Origin: Thermostichus vulcanus str. 'Rupite'
Lineage (GTDB): Bacteria; Cyanobacteriota; Cyanobacteriia; Thermostichales; Thermostichaceae
Direction of reading: 5' to 3'
Assembly: GCF_022848905.1 (NCBI RefSeq)
Contig: NZ_JAFIRA010000019.1
Span: 1 to 59,890 of the forward strand
Length of the DNA stretch: 59,890 nucleotides
The notes under the pieces are model-generated. The model ran no database searches and was not told the origin of the DNA. It was given only the letters and a program-made list of their open reading frames with translations. The stretch's first letter is position 1. Every line of letters starts with the position of its first letter. This document shows positions 27,485-36,111 of the stretch, in pieces. The translations under genes were made by a program, and so were the position numbers.

Positions 27485-28588
27485 GGGGATCCCGAGCATT
27501 TCCAACAATTTTTGCGCGGCATCTTGCCCTGATAGCCAAGCCCCTTCTATACGGCCCCCCGCACACCAATCTCCAGCACAGACCAGTGGCAACCCGACAG
27601 CGTCCGAGGCGGAAACACGGGTTCCCAGGCTGGCCAGCCCCATGGTTTCAACAGGTAGAGAGTAGCGCCAGCGGTGCACCTGCATCCATTCCGGTGTGGC
27701 TAACTCAGGTTGAACCCGTTTGGCGGCATGGGCCAACAAGTCTCGCCCGGCTTGCTCCAGCTCGGATGGGGTAGCCTCCAGATACAAAGACGACCACTCC
27801 GGCCCCCCATGGACCACTATCACCGGCGGCATCGATTCCGAACGTTTGCTGCTGTCCAACCCTAGCCAGACCATCAAGGGATCCCCCAGGCATTTAATCC
27901 CTTTCCAGTCCGGCAGTGGTATTCCTTCCCCATAGCCCGCCAACACCGCGATACAGGATAAGTATTCAGCGTATCCCAGCAAGGAGAGCAGATTGCTTGT
28001 AGAGGGGAGGGCCTCTTCCAGCAGGGGTAACATTTGCGGGGCCGGAATGGCCACCACCAGAGACGCTGCCTGATAAACACAGCCATTATCTGTGCTGATC
28101 TGCCAGGCTTTCTCCAGGGGTTTTAGGCTGACCACACGGGTTTGCCGATGCACCTGGAGTGGAGTTGCCATGTGCTTAGCCAGAGCTGACATGCCCTGAG
28201 GGCAGATGTAGCGCGGCTTTTCATCATTGGGATCCTCCGGGTGCAACCCATCTGCATCCAGCAGGTGCAGCGAGCGCGTCCATTCGGTCAGCAATCCCAG
28301 CGACAGCAGCTCTTTCACCCAGCGGTTGAGACCATCGGAATCGGCAGTCAGGTATTGTGCCCCGTGATCCACCGGCACCGTTTGTCCGGCATGTTCAACC
28401 CGGCGCGTGGCCATGCGTCCACCCAAACCTGCCGATTTCTCCAGCACCAAAACCTGCAACCCTGCCCGCAACAGTTGCCTGGCACAGACCAAACCAGCGA
28501 CTCCAGCCCCAATCACAATCACATCGGCGAACGGTAGGTTTGTTCCGTCAGCCTGCATTATCCCTGCTTGGGTCTCTTCATCGGACAT
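27458..28588 (-). CDS. FAD/NAD(P)-binding oxidoreductase, renalase-like
   Basis: 376 residues from the ATG at 28588. The Rossmann FAD motif VIVIGAGVAGLVCARQLLRA is followed by the GG doublet LEKSAGLGGRMATRRV. A later DHGAQYLTADSD and a C-terminal LVCAGDWCAGGRIEGAWLSG bind FAD as in renalase-type amine oxidases. The substrate is unknown. It is cytoplasmic, since no signal is seen. It is convergent with glcE with a 27-bp overlap. Confidence 0.88.
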   Translation of the reverse strand: MSDEETQAGIMQADGTNLPFADVIVIGAGVAGLVCARQLLRAGLQVLVLEKSAGLGGRMATRRVEHAGQTVPVDHGAQYLTADSDGLNRWVKELLSLGLLTEWTRSLHLLDADGLHPEDPNDEKPRYICPQGMSALAKHMATPLQVHRQTRVVSLKPLEKAWQISTDNGCVYQAASLVVAIPAPQMLPLLEEALPSTSNLLSLLGYAEYLSCIAVLAGYGEGIPLPDWKGIKCLGDPLMVWLGLDSSKRSESMPPVIVVHGGPEWSSLYLEATPSELEQAGRDLLAHAAKRVQPELATPEWMQVHRWRYSLPVETMGLASLGTRVSASDAVGLPLVCAGDWCAGGRIEGAWLSGQDAAQKLLEMLGIPLPARFGAL

Positions 28589-28784
28589 ACTGAGCCTACT
28601 GCTTGTGACCGGAACCGCACTTCCAGTTACCCGACCAGCGTATGGGATCCCTGTGATCCTCCGCCTCGTGAATAGCACGTTAACCCTTTAGGTGGTGCGG
28701 AGCACAGTCACAATTTTACCGGCCTAAACGTGACAGCATGGACATTCAATCCACATCCATCCAAATTCATGAAAGGAAGCGCCA

Positions 28785-29345
28785 ATGAAACGAATGGGGA
28801 TCCTCCTGTGGGCAGCGCTGGGGTTGAGCGGATCCCCAGCTTTTGCGATTCAAACAGCCGATGGCACCACCTATTTTCAACAAGTACCCCGTCTGCTCAA
28901 AACTGCCGTCAGCCCACGCCAAACCCATACTCGGGGAGCAACTCTACAAATCACCGTTCAGGTGCCGCAGGAGGCCGGAGAACCTTTACAAAGCTTGGTG
29001 ATTGACCAAAGCCAAAATCTGGAAGTGTTGCGGATTAACTCTGAGCGAATCACCGCTGTACTGGGAGAGAGCTGGCACTCGGAAGCCCTGCCAGTTCCAA
29101 TTCAATCCGAGATTCGAGGATCGGAATTGCACATTCAGTTTTTGCCCGCCCTTCCTCCCGGCACCATAGTTACTCTAGGGTTACGCCCCATTTCCACTCC
29201 CACCACCTCAGGGGCTTACCTGTATGGAGTTACCGCTTTGGCCAGGGGTAGCCAGCCTTATCCCCATTTTCTTGGCTATGGTCGGGTGGTGTTTGCAGAT
29301 GGGGGCAACGGAGGCCGCAATCGCCTATGGCATTTACACCGATAA
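28785..29345 (+). CDS. DUF2808 exported protein
   Basis: 186 residues with a Sec signal peptide (1-21, ending PAFAIQ). The mature part, with VPRLLKTAVSPRQTHTRGAT and the late GYGRVVFADGG, matches the DUF2808 family common in cyanobacteria, of unknown function. GGAAGCGCCA lies before the ATG. It is followed convergently by a truncated regulator gene. Confidence 0.85.
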   Translation: MKRMGILLWAALGLSGSPAFAIQTADGTTYFQQVPRLLKTAVSPRQTHTRGATLQITVQVPQEAGEPLQSLVIDQSQNLEVLRINSERITAVLGESWHSEALPVPIQSEIRGSELHIQFLPALPPGTIVTLGLRPISTPTTSGAYLYGVTALARGSQPYPHFLGYGRVVFADGGNGGRNRLWHLHR

Positions 29346-29371
29346 GAAATTCTGAAGGTCGCAATCCCTCT

Positions 29372-29709
29372 CTAGAGCCAGATCAGCCCCAACTTGATGC
29401 CAGCGGTGACGGCTTCGGTGCGGCTGGTGGCTCCCAGTTTATTGAACAACGAGGTGATGTGAAATTTGACGGTGTGCTCAGAAATGTGCAGTTGCTTGGC
29501 GATGGTTTTGTTGCCGGATCCCTCCGCCAGCAGGTTTAAGACCTCGATCTCTCGTGGGGTGAGTTGGGGGGGAGTTTCCCCAGAGTGTCCGGTGGAAGTC
29601 GGGGAAAGGGTGATGGATCCGCGCAGATGATCCGGATGAATCACCAGCAAACCCGCTACTGCCGCCTGAACCGCCTGTCGAATTTCTTCCCCAGTGGCTT
29701 CCCGAGTTA
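29372..29709 (-). pseudogene. truncated NarL/LuxR-type response regulator (C-terminal part)
   Basis: Only the C-terminal part is left: a short linker then the LuxR helix-turn-helix LTPREIEVLNLLAEGSGNKT with QLHISEHTVKFHITSLFNKL, ending at 29372. The receiver domain with its phosphoacceptor Asp is missing. At 29710 the sequence changes abruptly into the right end of a TnpB element, so upstream codons now come from the element. Without its own start it is probably dead, though the DNA-binding domain itself is intact. Confidence 0.85.
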
Positions 29710-29900
29710 TTGACACTCCCCCGGTTAGAAACCGGGGGATTCTCCCTTCTAGCCCCCCACAGCTTGAAGCTGTGGAGTATTCATGGAGTTCAGGGGATTG
29801 CCAAGTACCCCATCCCCTGAGCCAACCGCACCCATTACAGATACGGCTTCTTTTAGACTCAGAGGACATGAGAATCCGTCCCACTGGGCTAGGTTCATAG
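29710..29900 (-). ncRNA. predicted TnpB guide (omega) RNA scaffold
   Basis: TnpB elements encode a guide RNA that overlaps the 3' end of tnpB and ends at the right boundary, with the guide taken from the host flank. By that rule the scaffold runs to 29710, includes the 29719-29739 hairpin, and the guide would be the complement of 29690-29709. The 5' boundary is arbitrary. This is inference from family knowledge. Confidence 0.4.
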
Positions 29901-30921
29901 CCGCGTTCCAGTCGGCATCACAGCAATACCCGTCCTGCCCAGTGAACAGATGCCCACTCCTTTTCCCAATCAATCCTGTCCTATGGTCGATTTTGGATGT
30001 GTAGGCAGCCGGACGCTTGTGCAGCGTCCTACCCGCCATTTCCAGCTTGTAGGCAACCTTCCACTCCAGGTCGTAGTACGACCAGGTATGGCGCGATTTC
30101 CCGGCATCCGAACGCGCCTTCTGGCTCTGTCTGGATTGGCGAATACCCGATAGGTCTTCCATCCACACATCCGCATTCACCGCCTTGGCAAACCGCACAA
30201 TGCGGCGGCTAACGGTGTGGTTGACCGCCCTCATCCAACGAGCTTCTTTGCACTCCAGTCGCTTGAGTGCTCGGTATTTACCCGCCTGTTGCAACTGGGC
30301 GCGACGCTTCTGGAAACGACGACGACGGTGAGCTACCTCTCCACCCCCAAAAAACACCGCCCGACCCCAGCGGGTGGCCGCCACTGCCAAACGGTTCTGC
30401 CCCCGGTCAACACCCAGTCGCTCCGTACTCTTCACTTCGGGAACTTCCCAAGTGATAGACAGAACAGCATACCAAACCCCACGTATTTGCATCAGTTTTA
30501 GAGTCCCTCGCTCACAGTCCCGCTCAGCTAAAAGACGTTCGAGACGTTCAGCATAGTAGGAACTGCCAACCTCAAGGGGAACCCGCTTGTCACCCTGAAT
30601 CGTGGGAAAACTCACCGAGTAGGTGCTACCTACTTTGTGCAGCTTCCAGTTTTGGTTGTTGACCTCTGGCCAGAACACTTTGAAGTGTTTGACCCGCTGG
30701 CCGGCTTTCCCCTTCAGGACACGAATCACCTGGTTGGAGAGGGCCGACTTGAGTGGTGTCACCACTTTGGCGGTTGTTAATGCCCTCCGCTCCTTCGGAC
30801 TGATGCGGAGCAGTTCGTTTGCCAGTTCGGTTGTCGCACAAACCGTCTGGGCAAACATCTCTGCTTTGACCACATTGAGGTCAAGAAACTTGAGCTTGAG
30901 TGTGGTGGTGACCCGTTTCAT
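29749..30921 (-). CDS. tnpB: TnpB RNA-guided nuclease-family protein
   Basis: 390 residues. The RuvC residues are present: Asp in RLGVDRGQNRLAV, Glu in VWMEDLSGIRQS and the third Asp in CCDADWNAAMNLA. The zinc-finger region normally has two CxxC pairs; here it reads SKIDHRTGLIGKRSGHLFTG with only the CC of the last pair, so zinc binding is doubtful. TnpB proteins cut DNA next to a TAM with an RNA from the element's right end. It begins at ATG 30921. I believe this finger-less subgroup recurs in cyanobacteria, but cannot check. Confidence 0.88.
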   Translation of the reverse strand: MKRVTTTLKLKFLDLNVVKAEMFAQTVCATTELANELLRISPKERRALTTAKVVTPLKSALSNQVIRVLKGKAGQRVKHFKVFWPEVNNQNWKLHKVGSTYSVSFPTIQGDKRVPLEVGSSYYAERLERLLAERDCERGTLKLMQIRGVWYAVLSITWEVPEVKSTERLGVDRGQNRLAVAATRWGRAVFFGGGEVAHRRRRFQKRRAQLQQAGKYRALKRLECKEARWMRAVNHTVSRRIVRFAKAVNADVWMEDLSGIRQSRQSQKARSDAGKSRHTWSYYDLEWKVAYKLEMAGRTLHKRPAAYTSKIDHRTGLIGKRSGHLFTGQDGYCCDADWNAAMNLAQWDGFSCPLSLKEAVSVMGAVGSGDGVLGNPLNSMNTPQLQAVGG

Positions 30922-31016
30922 GGGGACTATTGTATGTACTATTTCTGTTGCTGAATAAATTCAGCCTGTGCGCTTATATCCCCCGGTTAGAAACCGGGGG
31001 CTTTACGCTGCTTTTC

Positions 31017-31585
31017 GTAAAGTCCAGCCGCCGACCTAGGCGGGAGGTATTCATACCAATCCAATGCCCCAAGGGATCCAACAATGGTCCTCCAGAGAAC
31101 CCAGGGTAAAGGCGAATATCGGGGCGAATCACCCGTTCAATGCGAGGGCCGCGTCGAGTCGGCCAGCCTTCCAACAGGGATCCCACCACCCCCACACTGG
31201 CGGATACCCCTTTTTCTCCCAAACGAGCTAGGGCAATTGCCAGGGATCCCACGCTTAGGTTGTCCAGATTTGCCACCGGCAAGGGAGAAAATGCCTGCCC
31301 TCCTGCGCTCCCCGAAGACACCTCCAACTTCAAAACCGCCAAATCACTGCCGGGATCCCGCCCGATCACCCGTGCTGTGGGGGTTTGCCCGTTGGCCAAC
31401 CGTACCGGAATGTCTTCCTCTCGCTCCAGGCTATGTTGGGCGGTCAACACAATATCCGACTGCCAATGAATCCCGGAGGAGGGAAAGTGATGGCGACCAA
31501 AAATTGAAACAACAGCCGGGGACGCCTGTTGCACCACATCCGCCAGAGCCTTGGAAAACCCAACCAAAGGATTCAGCGCATCCAT
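31017..31585 (-). pseudogene. truncated trypsin-like (HtrA-type) serine protease
   Basis: About 189 host codons remain, with the catalytic triad region in place: His in IVLTAQHSLER, Asp in DPGSDLAVLKL and Ser in LYPGFSGGPLLD. After RLGRRLDFT the sequence runs into the TnpB element, which adds 14 foreign residues and a stop. The C-terminal beta strands and any PDZ domain are lost. A protein with all three catalytic residues could still be made, but is unlikely to fold normally. There is no signal peptide. Confidence 0.82.
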
Positions 31586-32060
31586 ACCCAGACCTCATGG
31601 GAACAACACTGTCCCCAGCATGAGGTCCCAAACAGTGGGATCCCTTCGCCCAAAAGGGGAGCGCCATCCCCGGAAATATGGCTAGGGAGTTACCTGAGAA
31701 CTCTTGTTTGGCTTTAATCTAGCCCAGAGAAAGTGGGTATCCTGAAGTCTGGTGTTGGCGCAAAAAACCTAAAGAGGGCCAAGTCCATAGAGAGTCCATA
31801 GAAGTGAATCAATCCATCTTCAAAAAATTCTCTATATTGACAGCGTCAATATTGTTTAGTCTTGTAAAACATTCCGTGTTTTTACGGATGTCCAGGAGTG
31901 TGAAGACCTTGTAACTTAATCTGAGGTTCCTTAGCTTCTGAAGAGACATCTGAAGAAATAATCTTCACGTGCCGCCCTTGTGTATTAAACGGTGGGATTC
32001 ATACTTCTGCTGGCCCACGATCAGATTCATTCCATCAGGTTTTTCAAAGAGAGCACTACC
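31586..32060. other. intergenic region upstream of the Roadblock gene
   Basis: No gene is recognised. It contains an AT-rich stretch (31800-31900) and a duplicated TCCATAGA unit near 31783-31800. Promoters for the diverging protease fragment and the Roadblock gene should lie here. Confidence 0.4.
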
Positions 32061-32438
32061 ATGCAGAAGATCGAAGATAGTCTAACCCAGGCATTAGCCA
32101 TCGATGGAGCTTTGGGGGTGGCTTTGGGGGATTGGAAAAGTGGAATGTGTTTGGGGTTCAAGGGCACTGATACCCCCCTCTTTCCCGCAGCCAATCTGGA
32201 GCTAGCCGTAGCAGGTAATACAGAGGTAATCCGTGCCAAGATGCGTACCGCGGAAGCCCTGAAAATGAATACTGAGATCGAAGAGATTCTAATTATTCTA
32301 ACCCATCAATATCACTTAATTCGACTCATTAAAACTGTTAACGGGTTGTTTTTCTACCTGGCTCTGGATCGCGAGAAGAGTAACTTAGCCCTAGCCCGGA
32401 TTAAGCTTAACCAAATTGAGGGGGAGTTGAAAATTTAG
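32061..32438 (+). CDS. Roadblock/LC7-like small protein
   Basis: 125 residues from the ATG at 32061; the longer frame from 31992 lacks a plausible ribosome site. The pattern of an N-terminal helix (IEDSLTQALAIDGALGVALG), a beta hairpin, a helix and a late LIKTVNGLFFYLALDREKSN strand fits Roadblock/LC7 domains, which bind small GTPases or form dimers in motility and polarity switches. The specific partner is not adjacent. Confidence in the fold is moderate. Confidence 0.6.
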   Translation: MQKIEDSLTQALAIDGALGVALGDWKSGMCLGFKGTDTPLFPAANLELAVAGNTEVIRAKMRTAEALKMNTEIEEILIILTHQYHLIRLIKTVNGLFFYLALDREKSNLALARIKLNQIEGELKI

Positions 32439-32679
32439 CTTAATTTATTGGTTCAAGCTTAGGGGCATGGCCATGAGCCACAAGTTACTGGCCCCTAGTT
32501 TTGCCAACTTAAATCCGTGCTGTGACGGAACTAGAGGCTTGTTTGTCGGGGTCTTCATTATCTCAGTGAATTATCTCAGTGAGAGATTGGCTCAGCTTAT
32601 GGGTGGTAGACCAGCTGGCTATCTTGCTAACTTTCTTGTTGACTTTGTAATGTAATTTACCATCATTTATCTAGTCTAG

Positions 32680-32762
32680 TGCGGAACCGGGGACTTGAAC
32701 CCCGAAGGCATTGCTGCCACTAGAACCTGAATCTAGCGCGTCTACCATTCCGCCAGTTCCGC
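32680..32762 (-). tRNA. tRNA-Leu (anticodon CAG)
   Basis: On the minus strand the 83-nt sequence starts GCGGAACTGGCGGAATGG and ends GGTTCAAGTCCCCGGTTCCGCA. The anticodon stem CTAGA/TCTAG holds the loop TTCAGGT, giving CAG. A long variable arm of class II type is present between the anticodon and T arms, as expected for tRNA-Leu. CCA is not encoded. Confidence 0.97.
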
Positions 32763-32907
32763 GGCGATCTACAAGTCTGCCGAAGAACAGGGATCCCTGT
32801 CAAGGGCTATCTGGCGTTTGCGAAAAAGGGAACAGTTTAGGAAATATCTAAAGTAGGATCCCGCGCTCCTAGCCTCAACTGTGCTAAGCTCTGCTGCGCA
32901 TGCTTGA

Positions 32908-34020
<1,113 letters not shown>

Positions 34021-34026
34021 CTGGGC

Positions 34027-34797
34027 TCACGGGTTGGGTTTAGCTGGGGCAGAGATACTTGAAGAAGCGGAAGAAACCGTCGCTCTGGCAGGTGTGGGTG
34101 GAGGCTCTGAGGAAGTGCGCTCCCATCCAAAGCAGTAACCGACACTGCGTACCGTCTGGATCAGACTGGGTTGACGGGGATCCCGTTCCAGTTTTTTGCG
34201 CAACGAGAGAATGTGGGTATCAACGGTGCGCGGGTTATCAGTGGAATCCGGCCAAGCTCGCTCCAACAGCTCCATGCGGGAGACCGGATCCCCGTTGGCT
34301 TGGGCCAGTACCATCAACAAACTAAATTCCTGTGGGGTGAGGTCGATCCCTTCACCGGCCAAGGTAACGCGCCGTTGAACCAAGTCGATTTTCAGCTCCC
34401 CATACTGCAAAAAGGTGGGCGGAACAGTGCGACGAAACCGACGGGCCAGGGCCTGAATATGGGCATCCAGCAGTTGCATACTGAGGGGCTTGGTTAAGTA
34501 GTGATCAGCTCCTGCTTCCAGTCCGGCGATGATGTCTGCTTCGGATCCCCGTTGAGAGAGCAACAGAATCAACAGATCACAATGACGATGGGCCCAATGG
34601 CACAGTTGCAACCCAGCCCGGTTGGATAGCTCTGCATCCAAAATCATCAGGTGAATGAGTTGCTGTTGCAGCAGAGCTTTTGCCTGGCGGATCGTATCGA
34701 CTTCACAAACCTGGTGCCCCGCCTGCTGCAGATGCCAACACAACAGGCTGCGCAGGTGAGGATTGCCCTCTGCCACCAAGATTTGTAGGTGTTGCAT
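34027..34797 (-). CDS. OmpR/PhoB-family response regulator
   Basis: 256 residues from the ATG at 34797. The receiver domain spans 1-120 with the phosphoacceptor in LMILDAELSNR and Lys in YLTKPLS; the usual N-terminal acidic pair is weak here (VAEGNPH). The winged-helix domain (about 130-225) has LTPQEFSLLMVLAQ and RTVDTHILSLRKKLE. A Ser/Pro/Ala-rich tail of about 30 residues follows. It binds DNA as a dimer after phosphorylation. The partner kinase is not adjacent. It is convergent with tgt, six bases apart. Confidence 0.9.
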   Translation of the reverse strand: MQHLQILVAEGNPHLRSLLCWHLQQAGHQVCEVDTIRQAKALLQQQLIHLMILDAELSNRAGLQLCHWAHRHCDLLILLLSQRGSEADIIAGLEAGADHYLTKPLSMQLLDAHIQALARRFRRTVPPTFLQYGELKIDLVQRRVTLAGEGIDLTPQEFSLLMVLAQANGDPVSRMELLERAWPDSTDNPRTVDTHILSLRKKLERDPRQPSLIQTVRSVGYCFGWERTSSEPPPTPARATVSSASSSISAPAKPNP

Positions 34798-34993
34798 GGC
34801 CGTCCTCAGGGGGGAGAGAAGAAGAAAGTTGGCTGACCCAGAACACGGCGAAAACGCCCATTTTGGACGAAAATAGCCTGATGTGCCCCAGCAAAGACAT
34901 GCCCTGGCTATCCCTTTCATCCTGCCCACATCATAGACAGCCCCCTAACCGGGAGCAATGCTGGTAAAGTGGAGTGCCTGTCCGCCATACCCC

Positions 34994-36073
34994 ATGACCC
35001 ATTTGCCTCCTAATTCCCCTGTTCCCATTTCCGAGCGTAAGCAGGATCATCTGGACATTGTTTTACAGCAGGATGTCTCCGCCAAAGGGATCCGCACCGG
35101 GTTTGAACGATTTTTCTTTGAGCACATCGCTCTGCCGGAGTTACACCTGGAGCAGATTGACTTGAGCAGCACTTTTTTAGGTAAACGGCTGCAGGCTCCC
35201 CTCCTGATCAGCAGCATGACCGGAGGAACCGGCTCCGCCCATGAGATTAATTTACATTTAGCCGCCGCCGCCCAACACCTGGGGATTGCGATGGGAGTGG
35301 GATCCCAGCGGGCTGCCCTAGAACACCCGGAACTGGCCTGGACCTACCAGGTCCGCAAGGTCGCCCCTGATATTCTTCTGCTGGCCAACCTGGGAGCAGT
35401 CCAGCTGAACTATGGCTATGGGTTGGATCAGGCGCGGCGGGCGGTGGAGATGATCGAGGCGGATGGGCTGATCCTGCACCTCAACCCCCTGCAAGAGGCG
35501 GTGCAACCCCACGGGGATCCCGATTGGCGCGGGTTGTACGGTCGCATTGAGCGGTTGGTGGCCCAGTCGCCGGTGCCGGTGGTGGTGAAGGAAGTGGGGA
35601 ATGGCCTGAGTGCCACGGTGGCGCGGCAGTTGGCGGAGTGCGGGGTAGCCGTGTTGGATGTGGCGGGGGCGGGTGGCACCAGTTGGAGCGAAGTGGAGGC
35701 TCATCGGCAGCCAGATCCGCTGCGCAAGCGCATCGCCCATGCCTTTGTCGGTTGGGGGATCCCGACCGCTCTAGCGCTGCTGGAGATTCGCCGTCAGTTG
35801 CCCCATTTGCCCTTGGTGGCTAGCGGCGGCATTCGCAATGGCATTGATGTTGCCAAAGCCATTCGGTTGGGGGCCGATCTGGTGGGGATGGCCGCCCCTG
35901 CCCTGCAAGCGGTTTGTGGGGCCCAAGAGCAACAAGAGCAAACGGTGATCGAGGCGTTTCAAGCAGTGATCGAGGAGTTGCGCATTGCCGCCTTCTGTAC
36001 GGGATCCGCCAACCTGACTCAGCTCAAACAGGCCACCCTACGCCGCCAGGATACCTGGGATCCCTTGCCTTAG
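34994..36073 (+). CDS. fni: type 2 isopentenyl-diphosphate delta-isomerase
   Basis: 359 residues from the ATG at 34994 (MTHLPPNSP); an earlier ATG at 34958 is possible. It has the FMN-dependent type 2 signatures: ERKQDHLDI at the start, PLLISSMTGGT, ANLGAVQLNYG, VVVKEVGNGLS, DVAGAGGTSWS and LVASGGIRNGID. It interconverts IPP and DMAPP for carotenoid, quinone and chlorophyll side-chain synthesis. Most cyanobacteria use this FMN form. It is convergent with the fusion protein gene that follows. Confidence 0.95.
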   Translation: MTHLPPNSPVPISERKQDHLDIVLQQDVSAKGIRTGFERFFFEHIALPELHLEQIDLSSTFLGKRLQAPLLISSMTGGTGSAHEINLHLAAAAQHLGIAMGVGSQRAALEHPELAWTYQVRKVAPDILLLANLGAVQLNYGYGLDQARRAVEMIEADGLILHLNPLQEAVQPHGDPDWRGLYGRIERLVAQSPVPVVVKEVGNGLSATVARQLAECGVAVLDVAGAGGTSWSEVEAHRQPDPLRKRIAHAFVGWGIPTALALLEIRRQLPHLPLVASGGIRNGIDVAKAIRLGADLVGMAAPALQAVCGAQEQQEQTVIEAFQAVIEELRIAAFCTGSANLTQLKQATLRRQDTWDPLP

Positions 36074-36111
36074 TCTCCTGAACTGCTCAGCTCAGGGGGA
36101 GAGAGGGGGGC

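Larger units (their letters stand above)
29710..31016 (-). mobile_element. TnpB-only IS200/IS605-type element (1.3 kb)
   Basis: It holds one gene, tnpB, and no tnpA, so it is non-autonomous. Both ends carry the same 21-bp palindrome CCCCCGGTTAGAAACCGGGGG (29719 and 30980 regions), the subterminal hairpins that TnpA recognises. On the minus strand the left end follows host TTTAC and the right end finishes in TCAA, the usual arrangement for this superfamily. There is no target-site duplication, as expected. No GGATCC site occurs inside, unlike the host DNA around it. Confidence 0.85.

Noticed and set aside
32467-32655. 62-codon open frame before the tRNA
   Set aside because: Composition is not protein-like, there is no ribosome site, and an internal duplication (TATCTCAGTGA) points to non-coding DNA.
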